Of a stretch of DNA of 7,818 nt, positions 1 through 5,645 are shown one piece after another. Both the position numbers and the translations under genes were made by a program. The notes under the pieces are model-generated. The model had not been told where the DNA came from. It did no database searches and saw only the letters and a program-made list of their open reading frames with translations. Position 1 is the stretch's first letter. Every line of letters begins with the position of its first letter. This stretch comes from Anaerolineae bacterium (GTDB taxonomy: Bacteria; Chloroflexota; Anaerolineae; 4572-78). Where the stretch lies: assembly GCA_027022125.1 (NCBI GenBank), contig JALVZI010000433.1, forward strand, positions 1-7,818, written 5' to 3'.

Positions 1-29
1 TGCGGGTTCGAGTCCCGCCTTCCCCACCA
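1..29 (+). tRNA. tRNA 3' end (partial, cut by window edge)
   Basis: Only the T arm, the acceptor 3' strand and CCA are present. The T stem is GCGGG (2-6) paired with CCCGC (14-18) around the canonical loop TTCGAGT (7-13). The acceptor 3' strand CTTCCCC (19-25) is followed by discriminator A26 and an encoded CCA (27-29), so the missing 5' strand should read close to GGGGAAG. The anticodon is outside the window, so the amino acid cannot be assigned. A strong hairpin terminator begins two bases after the CCA, as expected for a plus-strand tRNA transcript ending here. Confidence 0.9.
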
Positions 30-30
30 A

Positions 31-60
31 AAACCTTCGCTCCGTGCGGAGGTTTTTTTT
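31..60 (+). terminator. Rho-independent terminator of the tRNA
   Basis: A 10-bp stem (31-40 with 46-55, one G-T pair) closes the 5-nt loop TCCGT (41-45) and runs straight into a T tract (53-60). It lies one base after the tRNA CCA end and is the expected terminator of that transcript. It is repeated in diverged form 111 bp downstream. Confidence 0.88.
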
Positions 61-61
61 A

Positions 62-80
62 TTGGGGGGACACCCCCCAA
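62..80. repeat. TTGGGGGG/CCCCCCAA hairpin
   Basis: A perfect 8-bp inverted repeat (62-69 / 73-80) with a 3-nt loop ACA. The core GGGGACACCCC recurs at 776-786, beside the fusion gene stop codon, so the motif stands at both ends of the non-coding region. Its function is unknown. Confidence 0.7.
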
Positions 81-111
81 TTCCCCCCGCCGTTTTTCCA
101 ACGGAGAGGCG

Positions 112-140
112 TGCGGGTTCGAGTCCTGCCTTCCCCACCA
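112..140 (+). pseudogene. tRNA 3'-end relic (duplicate of the tRNA at 1-29)
   Basis: This repeats bases 1-29 with one change (C to T in the 3' T-stem strand, giving a tolerated G-U pair): T stem 113-117/125-129, loop TTCGAGT, acceptor CTTCCCC, A, CCA. Upstream there is no matching GGGGAAG and no D arm at a distance that would give a 73-90 nt tRNA. The only remnant is a possible anticodon-like hairpin CCGTT/AACGG (90-94/100-104) with a 5-nt rather than 7-nt loop. I read it as a truncated copy, not a functional tRNA. It could also be an attachment-site-like duplication, but no integrase is present. Confidence 0.75.
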
Positions 141-141
141 G

Positions 142-170
142 AAACCTCCGCGTTGTGTGGAGGTTTTTTT
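142..170 (+). terminator. Rho-independent terminator, second copy
   Basis: A 10-bp stem (142-151 with 157-166), 5-nt loop GTTGT and a T tract (164-170). Compared with the copy at 31-60, the loop has changed freely, but both stem changes (a G-T pair became G-C, and a G-C pair became G-T) keep pairing intact. Confidence 0.85.
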
Positions 171-246
171 ATTGAACTGAGTTCAGGATGGAATAGACCA
201 CAGATGGATACAGATTTCGTAACTGCTCACCGTACGATGGTATCGT

Positions 247-297
247 GCCGGTTTCATCCTGAGTAGCCCGCAGGGCGTATTGAAGGATGAAATCGGC
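247..297. repeat. REP-like inverted repeat (TTCATCCTGAG type)
   Basis: 14-bp arms (247-260 / 284-297), complementary apart from one G-T pair. They enclose a second small hairpin GCCC-GCA-GGGC (265-275). The core TTCATCCTGAG...GAAGGATGAA is a palindrome type I recognise as frequent in environmental bacterial genomes. It is extragenic and could form a stem in RNA of either strand. Confidence 0.65.
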
Positions 298-322
298 AGG
301 GAAAAACGCACTCTGAACAACC

Positions 323-355
323 CCGTAGAGACGCCCAATTTGGGCGTCTCTACGG
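323..355. repeat. Perfect 15-bp inverted repeat
   Basis: The arms at 323-337 and 341-355 (beginning CCGTAGAGACG) are perfectly complementary around a 3-nt loop ATT. There is no T tract, so it is not a typical terminator. The CCGTAG ends match the ends of the palindromes at 475, 556 and 650, suggesting one family with variable cores. Confidence 0.75.
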
Positions 356-370
356 AAATAAAAACGCGGA

Positions 371-395
371 GATTGCTTCGCCTGCGGCTCGCAAT
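371..395. repeat. ATTGC/GCAAT imperfect inverted repeat
   Basis: ATTGC (372-376) and GCAAT (391-395) flank a GC-rich centre with TTCGCCTGCGGCTC. It resembles the dispersed GAGATTGCTTCG...CGCAATGA element seen in many environmental genomes. It lies among the other palindromes of the island and is non-coding. Confidence 0.45.
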
Positions 396-429
396 GATGT
401 GTTTCCGCGCAGTGACCGGTCATTGACCT

Positions 430-453
430 CCGGCAAAAATTTGATTTTTCCGG
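430..453. repeat. CCGG-AAAAAT hairpin
   Basis: The arms CCGG(C)AAAAAT (430-440) and ATTTTTCCGG (444-453) pair with one bulged C around the loop TTG. No T tract follows the stem on either strand outside the arms. It is probably another member of the palindrome cluster rather than a terminator. Confidence 0.5.
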
Positions 454-474
454 CAAGCCGAAATGCAGACGTGG

Positions 475-504
475 CGTAGGGGCGGCTCGCGAGCCGCCCC
501 TACG
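475..504. repeat. Perfect 30-bp palindrome
   Basis: Two 15-bp arms (475-489 / 490-504, beginning CGTAGGGGCGG) are exactly complementary with no spacer. The flank that follows (TACGGATTTT, two variable bases, CGCGAA, to 517) is repeated after the element at 556-615 (611-628). The repeat unit therefore includes a conserved tail and not just the palindrome. Confidence 0.8.
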
Positions 505-555
505 GATTTTAACGCGAACCGTAACTACCCGGCGCGCACTGCTCACCTCGAATAA

Positions 556-615
556 CCGTAGGGGCAGCCCTTGTGGCTGCCCTGTTTCGGGCGACCATAA
601 AGGTCGCCCCTACGG
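556..615. repeat. Two-hairpin cruciform element, copy 1
   Basis: The outer arms CCGTAGGGG (556-564) and CCCCTACGG (607-615) enclose two hairpins. The first is GGGCAGCC/GGCTGCCC (562-569/575-582, loop CTTGT) and the second is GGGCGACC/GGTCGCCC (589-596/602-609, loop ATAAA). The outer and inner pairings overlap by a few G/C residues, so alternative folds compete. A near-identical copy lies at 650-706. Confidence 0.8.
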
Positions 616-649
616 ATTTTGGCGCGAATTGACCGATTTTTTTCGGTTT

Positions 650-706
650 CGTAGGGGCAGCCCTTGTGGCTGCCCTGCCGGGCGACCATAAAGGTCGCCC
701 CTACGG
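650..706. repeat. Two-hairpin cruciform element, copy 2
   Basis: Same architecture and nearly the same sequence as 556-615: outer arms CGTAGGGG/CCCCTACG (650-657/698-705), the same CAGCC...GGCTG and GCGACC...GGTCGC hairpins, and the same CTTGT and ATAAA loops. The copies differ mainly at the junction between the two inner hairpins (TGTTTC against TGCC). The pair forms a direct repeat with a ~94-bp period. Confidence 0.8.
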
Positions 707-743
707 TTCCCCCCTGAGCAGTTACGAAAATCTGTGTCCATCT

Positions 744-771
744 GTGGACTGAAAATTGTGGACTGAAAATT
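744..771. repeat. 14-bp tandem duplication
   Basis: GTGGACTGAAAATT occurs twice back to back (744-757, 758-771). The first copy overlaps the outer end of the right arm of the 35-bp inverted repeat, so the duplication may have arisen at that end. Fourteen is twice the 7-nt period that dominates the spacers between the genes further right. Confidence 0.7.
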
Positions 772-774
772 TGA

Positions 775-786
775 GGGGGACACCCC
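775..786 (-). other. GGGG/CCCC hairpin just after the fusion-gene stop
   Basis: GGGG (776-779) and CCCC (783-786) pair around ACA, two bases beyond the minus-strand stop codon at 789-791. Read on the minus strand it is followed by CTCAAATTTTC, a poor U tract, so it is at best a weak terminator. It shares its core with the hairpin at 62-80. Confidence 0.35.
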
Positions 787-788
787 GC

Positions 789-3700
789 TCATTTCCCGTT
801 TTCCACATCGAAAATATGCACCGCGCCCGCGCCGATGTCGGTGACGAATAGCCGCCCCGACCCAGCATCGAAATACACGCCCAGCGGCTGTTGGAATGTC
901 ACGCCGTCCACCGTGTGCCACTCATCCAGCACCGAGCCATCCGGCGTGACGCGCCGCAGCACGCCCGTCAGTGAGTTGGTCATAAAAACCGTGCCGTCGG
1001 GCGCGGCAGCCAAATGACTACCATCCAGCGCGACGGGCGCCTCCATTTGCCACACCCCCAGCGCATTCCCCGCCGCGTCGAGCCGCTGCCAGCGGTTGGC
1101 ATTCGCCCCTTCGGTGATGATATACCCGCCGAGCGCATCGCGCAGCACATCCACCGGTTCGTTCAATTGCCCCGGCGCATCGCCGAAACTGCCCAGCGTG
1201 CCCCGCAGCGACCCGTCCAACCCCACCAAAACGATATTCCCCGTGCCGGTGTTGGCAATTGCCAGCGTTTCCGAACCATCCGCATTTTGCAGCAGCGACA
1301 GCCCGCGCGGGTGATACAGTTGCATTTCTGGCGAACCGATGGCGCGCAGAAATGTGCCGTCCGGCGCGAACCCGTATATTTTCTGACGGGTGGAATCGAG
1401 CACCCAAATCGAACCATCGCCGGCACGGACGGCCGCCAGCGGTTCCGAAAATGCCCCGTCCGGCGTGTCCGTCCACGTGCTGACGGGCACACCGTCCGGC
1501 GAAAAAAGATGCACGCCGACCGCGCCCGTGTCCACCACAAAAATCGTGCCGTCCACCCCGACCGTCACATCGCGCGGCGTGCGCAATCCATCCGCCAGCG
1601 ATAGCCGCCGGGTCAGCGTCAGCGGTTTTGTTTCGATGGCGGCAATCGGTGCGGAAAACGGTTGCCAGCCCGCGCCCGTCGGTGGCAGCAGATTTTCGGG
1701 GGGGATGGGGCGCGGCACGGTTTCGCCGGGCGGTGTCCATTCCAAATGGATTTGCGAGCGGTTCAGATTGTCCACAAATTGAATTTCGAGCGGATGCAGA
1801 CCCGCCGCCAGCGACAGCACCTGCTCAAACGGCACATTCGGCACGTTGGTATGCAGCACCGATGCGCCATCCACCCGCAACTCGGCTTCGCCCACCGAGC
1901 GCAGTTGCAGGCGGTAAATGCCCGTCTGCGGCACAACCAGCGAGCCGCGCCAGCGCACGCTGTACGGGCGCGGCAGGGGAGTCAGATGGAAGTAGATGTC
2001 AATGAACGGGTCAATTCGTGCCAACGCGGGTGTTCCGTTCAGGTTAGGATTGGCGAAATATTCTCCGAGCAATCCGCGCGCGGAAACGGGCGGGGTGTAC
2101 AAAAATTGGCGCGAAATTTCCGCCAGCGAGCCGCCGGGCGGTTCCCATTGCAGCGAAAATGACGGTTCGCCGCCGGAAAATGCCGCCCGCACCCGCAGAT
2201 GGTGATTGCCCTGCGCCAGTGTGAATCGCGCGGATTGATTGCCCGCGCCGTTCAACACGGGGAAACCGTCAATTTCCAGCGCGGTTGCGGCGGGGGTGGA
2301 CAGTTGGAAACGGTATGTGCCGAATTTCGGGGCGTACAGCGTGCCTTCCCACACAGCGGTGAATGGCGGCGGCAGCGAAATGCCGTCCGGCAGCGACAGA
2401 CTTTCGCTGCGGAATGCCTGCCGGGGCGGTTGCGCGGTGTCGCTTCCCGCCCGCAGTGTCAGCCCGATGCCCTGCACGGCGGAAATATCAGCGGGCGAGA
2501 GTTCGGCGATGAAAACCGCCGGCGGGTTATCTTTGCGGTTAGTTTCGGTTTTAAAGGTGGCGGCGGGGTACAATTGCTGTGCCCGCCGGAAAATCCAGCC
2601 GTCATCGGGATGAATGAACAGCGCGGCGGGACGGGTGGCATCGGTGCGGATGGGGAGCGCGTCGGGCAGGGTGAAAATGGTGGTGTGCGGCGCATTCGGC
2701 GCCAGAAATTCGATGGTGGGATGGTTCGCCAAAAAGGGCGACAGGAAAAAATCGGTTTCCGCGCCGAGCCGCGCCATTTCCCGCCCGGTGATGGTTTCGG
2801 GGGTGGAAAACGCATTCCACACCGAAAAATCGTTTGCCTGCCGCACAAAATAGGTGTGCGCGTTGAATCCGAGCAGGTACAGCGCGGCGAGCGCGGCGGG
2901 GAGCAGTTGCCATTTCAGCGGGATGGGGCGCAGGGTTTCCGTGCCTTCGCGGGCGAACCAGAGGAGCGGCAGGGCGGAAAAGTATGCCACCGCAGGCAGC
3001 ACGGCGATGGTGCGCAGCGATTGCGGGGCTTCAAAATCGAGCGAGAGAATGCCGCCCAGCAATCCGATGGGGAGCAGGAGCAGGAAAAACCCGTTTTCGG
3101 CGCGGCGGAGATTTTTCAGCGCCAATGCCAGCCCGAAAACGAACAGCACGCCCAGCAGCGGGTCGAGTTCCGGTTCGCCGGGCAGATTGTGCCGCCCGTT
3201 GTTGTGGGGGTGAAGGTGAACGAGTGTCAGGTGAGGGTGGGCGGGGGCGATGAGGGCGTGCGGCAGGTTGGGGTCGTCGCGGCGGTTCAAAATGGAAGTG
3301 GTGCGGACGCGATACCAGTATGAGTCGGGGTGGCGGGCGGCATATTGCACCACCGGCATCGCGGCAATCCACACGGCGACGCCCAGCGCCAGCACCTGCC
3401 ATCCGAGATATGCCCGACGGCGCGCACCGATTTTCCAAATGCCGATACCCAACAGCGCGAACACGCCCACCGCCGCGATGAAAAGTCGGAACGCGGTGTA
3501 AAATGTCAATCCCCAGCCGATGGTCAATCCGCCGAAAACGGCGTCGCGCAGGGTGCCGCGTTTCAGCGCGCGGGTCAGAAAAAAGAGCGCGAGCAGTTCA
3601 AAAAACGGGGTGTCGATGCCGGTCATGGCGATACGGCTGAAATTGATGTCCCAGCGCATTACTGCCAGCAGAAAGGCGAAAATCAGCCCGAACCGCGCGC

Positions 3701-4442
3701 CGCGCAATTCTCTGCCGAGCAGAAATGCCGCCGGCACGCCCCCCAGCCCGAACCCGACCGACACGAGCCGCATCCCCCACACGGTATCGGAGAGCCATTT
3801 CAGCGCGAGCGCATACAGCCACAGCAGTTGCCCGCTGATGTTGATGGGGTCGTAAAATGCGGGTTTGTACAGCGGGGTGGACAGCCAGCGGCGGGCTTGC
3901 AGCCCGGCTTCCGCTTCATCATACCAAATGCCGAAGGGGAGTTGAGCAAAATGCCACACGCGCAGTGCCAACGCCAGCAGCAGCACGATGCCCAGCGCGA
4001 TGGCAACGGGCGAGCGCAGGCGGCGGGCGGAAAAGCGGGTATCGGCACGGGTGAGAATCAGCGCGGCGGCAATCAGGGCGATGATACTGCCGCCGTAAAA
4101 TTGCCACGCCTGTGGCAGGGTGGCGGTGCGGTCGAAAAGTTGCACACCCAGCAGCGACAGCAGCAGCGCCAGCGCGCCCAATCCCGCCCCGACCGAGCGT
4201 CGCCAGCCGGACAGAATGAACGGCGATACCGCACCGGGCGCGCGGGGGGTCGGGTGGGTTGCCGCCGCCCGCCAGAAAATCGCCGCGCCGAGCAGCAGGA
4301 GCAGCGCGCCATCCCACACGCTTTTTTCGCGCAGCAGGGCGTTGCCCGCCAGCCCAATCGCCAGCGCCAGCAGCGCCAGCGCCAGCCGGTTCAGCGTGCG
4401 GCGAGCGGGTCTCGGGTTCAAGGTTTGAGGTTCAAAGTTCAA
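789..4442 (-). CDS. GT39/PMT-type glycosyltransferase fused to two PA14 domains and an NHL propeller
   Basis: A 1217-residue membrane protein; most GT39 enzymes end near 500-650. Residues ~18-530 carry about 13 hydrophobic segments. WYDEAEAG (173-180) in the first outer loop matches the acidic D/E catalytic motif of GT-C enzymes that take sugar from a polyprenyl-phosphate donor. RIAMTGID (270-277), RHNLPG (417-422) and the LRTIAVLP segment (476-483) are other family-like loops. A soluble stretch (~530-660) follows, then PA14-like domain 1 (~678-769, DNA 2136-2411) and 2 (~789-904, starting GLLGEYF; DNA 1731-2078), both ending in a W-[ET]-PPG motif. Six NHL-type blades (~951-1217) close the protein. 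The tail is predicted extracytoplasmic, where PA14 and NHL modules could bind glycan or protein; this is inference. No ATG lies near the N-terminus. The start is TTG at 4442 or TTG at codon 8 (4421), both inside a 7-nt repeat, just before RPARR and the first membrane segment. Acceptor and sugar are unknown. Confidence 0.85.
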   Translation of the reverse strand: MNFEPQTLNPRPARRTLNRLALALLALAIGLAGNALLREKSVWDGALLLLLGAAIFWRAAATHPTPRAPGAVSPFILSGWRRSVGAGLGALALLLSLLGVQLFDRTATLPQAWQFYGGSIIALIAAALILTRADTRFSARRLRSPVAIALGIVLLLALALRVWHFAQLPFGIWYDEAEAGLQARRWLSTPLYKPAFYDPINISGQLLWLYALALKWLSDTVWGMRLVSVGFGLGGVPAAFLLGRELRGARFGLIFAFLLAVMRWDINFSRIAMTGIDTPFFELLALFFLTRALKRGTLRDAVFGGLTIGWGLTFYTAFRLFIAAVGVFALLGIGIWKIGARRRAYLGWQVLALGVAVWIAAMPVVQYAARHPDSYWYRVRTTSILNRRDDPNLPHALIAPAHPHLTLVHLHPHNNGRHNLPGEPELDPLLGVLFVFGLALALKNLRRAENGFFLLLLPIGLLGGILSLDFEAPQSLRTIAVLPAVAYFSALPLLWFAREGTETLRPIPLKWQLLPAALAALYLLGFNAHTYFVRQANDFSVWNAFSTPETITGREMARLGAETDFFLSPFLANHPTIEFLAPNAPHTTIFTLPDALPIRTDATRPAALFIHPDDGWIFRRAQQLYPAATFKTETNRKDNPPAVFIAELSPADISAVQGIGLTLRAGSDTAQPPRQAFRSESLSLPDGISLPPPFTAVWEGTLYAPKFGTYRFQLSTPAATALEIDGFPVLNGAGNQSARFTLAQGNHHLRVRAAFSGGEPSFSLQWEPPGGSLAEISRQFLYTPPVSARGLLGEYFANPNLNGTPALARIDPFIDIYFHLTPLPRPYSVRWRGSLVVPQTGIYRLQLRSVGEAELRVDGASVLHTNVPNVPFEQVLSLAAGLHPLEIQFVDNLNRSQIHLEWTPPGETVPRPIPPENLLPPTGAGWQPFSAPIAAIETKPLTLTRRLSLADGLRTPRDVTVGVDGTIFVVDTGAVGVHLFSPDGVPVSTWTDTPDGAFSEPLAAVRAGDGSIWVLDSTRQKIYGFAPDGTFLRAIGSPEMQLYHPRGLSLLQNADGSETLAIANTGTGNIVLVGLDGSLRGTLGSFGDAPGQLNEPVDVLRDALGGYIITEGANANRWQRLDAAGNALGVWQMEAPVALDGSHLAAAPDGTVFMTNSLTGVLRRVTPDGSVLDEWHTVDGVTFQQPLGVYFDAGSGRLFVTDIGAGAVHIFDVENGK

Positions 4443-4588
4443 GGTTGGTTTTCAGCCATCAGTGGTCAGTGGTTAGGGGGCAGTTCCAAAGTCTCAAGTC
4501 TCAAGTCCAAGGTCCAAAGTCTCAAGTTTCACGTCATCACGCATCACGTTTCAAACCAATTATTCGCTATTCGCTATTCACTACTCGC
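4409..4588. repeat. Heptanucleotide repeat spacer III (nadK to fusion gene)
   Basis: Nearly the whole spacer divides into 7-nt units. Units of GTTCAAG type cover 4409-4443 (five), CAGTGGT type 4460-4473 (two), and AAGTCTC type 4482-4530 (seven). ACGTCAT/CACGCAT/CACGTTT cover 4531-4551, and TATTCGC type 4561-4588 (four). From 4482 to 4558 the register is unbroken for 11 units although the sequence family changes. The left end encodes the N-terminus of the fusion protein, and the right end contains the nadK stop codon (4581-4583). I see no terminator or clear promoter in it. Confidence 0.8.
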
Positions 4589-5486
4589 TTTCCCCCCAGC
4601 CCAATCGCTGCATCAGGGTGCGATAGAAGTAACTTTTTTCCTGCAAGCGCAGAAAACGGCTCACCTGCGGGCTGCCGGAGACTTCCACGGTGTCGCCGTG
4701 TGCCAGTTCGATGTCGAATTGCCCGTCAACGGTGAGAATGGCGGTGTGGTCGGTGGAAATGGTGATGCGCACGGTATCGCCTTCCGCCAAAACGATGGCG
4801 CGTTCCAAACTGAGATGCGGTGCCAGCGGGATGAGCAGAAAGTTTTTCAACTCCGGTGGCAGAATGGGACCGCCCGCTGCCAGCGCATACGCGGTCGAGC
4901 CGGTGGGGGTGGAGAGAATCATCCCATCGGCGGTGTAGGTGGTGAGATAACTTTGGTTGATGAAGGTTTTGAGCCGCACCACCCGCGCCAGCGAGCCGCG
5001 ACTGATGGCAATTTCGTTCAGCGCGTGATAGTGCCCCGTTTCGGTATCGTTGTGGAAAACCCGTGCCTGCACCATCAACCGCTCTTCGATGCGGTATGTG
5101 CCGGTGAGCAACTGCTCGAAGCGGTCGCGCCATTCGGCGGGGGCGACTTCAGCCAAAAAACCGAGGCGTCCCAGATTGACGCCCATTATCAGCGTGCCGT
5201 GTTCCACCGCCAGCCGCGCTGCTCGCAAGATGGAACCGTCGCCGCCCAGTGTGATGAGCAGGTCGGTGTCGGCGATTCTTTTGGAGATGGCGGGTTCATC
5301 CCAACTGCTGCACACCCAGCCCGAAACGCCGAAACTCTCGATAAATTCGAGCATTTCGGCGACCATCACCCGCGATTGCGGCAGTTTCGGGTGGTACAGC
5401 AATCCAATTCGGCGGAAGTTTGGTTCAGGGTTCAAAGTTTCAGGTTTCAAGTTTCGGGTTTCGGGTTCAAGGTTGTATGGTAGCAA
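4581..5486 (-). CDS. nadK: NAD kinase
   Basis: Cytoplasmic enzyme phosphorylating NAD to NADP at the 2'-hydroxyl, the source of the cell's NADP pool. Diagnostic motifs are all present: GGDG (81-84) in LITLGGDGSILRAAR, NLGRLGFLAE (104-113), ALNEIAISRG (155-164) with the conserved N-E pair, the glycine-rich GSTAYALAAGGP (196-207) and VDGQ (253-256). At 301 residues it is normal to slightly long. The first ~22 residues (NLEPETR, NLKPETL, NPEP) are not kinase sequence; they are the translation of a 7-nt DNA repeat, and typical homology starts at FRRIGLLYHP (24-33). No ATG precedes that point. Candidate starts are TTG at 5486 (preceded directly by an in-frame TGA), 5450 or 5435, the last giving 284 residues and the most usual length. 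No Shine-Dalgarno sequence is evident. It lies 140 bp after hisS and 138 bp before the fusion gene, same strand. Confidence 0.95.
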   Translation of the reverse strand: MLPYNLEPETRNLKPETLNPEPNFRRIGLLYHPKLPQSRVMVAEMLEFIESFGVSGWVCSSWDEPAISKRIADTDLLITLGGDGSILRAARLAVEHGTLIMGVNLGRLGFLAEVAPAEWRDRFEQLLTGTYRIEERLMVQARVFHNDTETGHYHALNEIAISRGSLARVVRLKTFINQSYLTTYTADGMILSTPTGSTAYALAAGGPILPPELKNFLLIPLAPHLSLERAIVLAEGDTVRITISTDHTAILTVDGQFDIELAHGDTVEVSGSPQVSRFLRLQEKSYFYRTLMQRLGWGESE

Positions 5487-5645
5487 TCAGTCCCAAGTTT
5501 CAAGTCCAAAGTCACGTTTCACTCATCACGCATCACGTTTCACGCATCACGTTTCACGCATCACGTTTCACGCATCACGTTTCACGCATCACGTTTCACG
5601 TTTTCACGCAACCCACTATTCACTATTCACTCTTCATTATTCACT
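5416..5645. repeat. Heptanucleotide repeat spacer II (hisS to nadK)
   Basis: Seven GTTCAGG/GTTTCGG-type heptamers run unbroken from 5423 to 5471 and form the 5' end of nadK. After a short non-repetitive stretch (5472-5490), sixteen heptamers keep register from 5491 to 5602, moving from TCCCAAG/TTTCAAG types to TCACGCA/TCACGTT types. After one extra base, six more run from 5604 to 5645 (ATTCACT, CTTCATT types). The last units contain the hisS stop codon (5627-5629) and its last codons. It is visibly AT-richer than the flanking genes. No terminator hairpin is seen. Confidence 0.85.
5527..5596. repeat. Five perfect 14-bp tandem repeats
   Basis: CACGCATCACGTTT is repeated five times without a mismatch (5527-5540, 5541-5554, 5555-5568, 5569-5582, 5583-5596). 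Each unit is a dimer of the related heptamers CACGCAT and CACGTTT. Single copies occur in the other two spacers (4538-4551, 7061-7074). Perfect identity of adjacent units suggests recent slippage expansion, so copy number may vary between strains. Confidence 0.92.

Larger units (their letters stand above)
196..749. repeat. Palindrome island bounded by a 35-bp inverted repeat
   Basis: The left arm (196-229) and the reverse complement of the right arm (715-749) match over about 35 positions with two substitutions and one single-base gap. The 485 bp between them have no credible gene: the short ORFs cross the palindromes and resemble nothing known. They contain a chain of separate inverted repeats listed as their own entries, plus small ones at 410-425 and 632-647. 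The whole looks like a composite non-autonomous (MITE-like or REP-cluster) element. I see no transposase and no clear target-site duplication, so mobility is unproven. Confidence 0.6.

Noticed and set aside
169..546. A 125-codon frame on the minus strand in the palindrome island (and the 103-codon frame at 610-921)
   Set aside because: Both run through inverted repeats and terminator sequence, have no recognisable motif, and the second overlaps the 3' end of the fusion gene.
196..749. Insertion sequence with terminal inverted repeats
   Set aside because: No transposase reading frame and no target-site duplication were found. It is kept only as a possible non-autonomous element.
2199..3323. 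A 374-codon open frame on the plus strand
   Set aside because: It is antisense to the glycosyltransferase and PA14 coding region, with low-complexity Q/G/R composition and no family features.
3330..5483. A 717-codon open frame on the plus strand
   Set aside because: It lies antisense to the fusion gene and nadK, crosses the heptamer spacer, is rich in Q/R/G with no recognisable domain, and results from GC-rich codon bias of the genes opposite.
5527..5596. CRISPR array or plasmid-type iterons
   Set aside because: The units are 14 bp and directly adjacent with no spacers. No cas or rep gene is present, and the same unit occurs in other spacers as part of the heptamer pattern.
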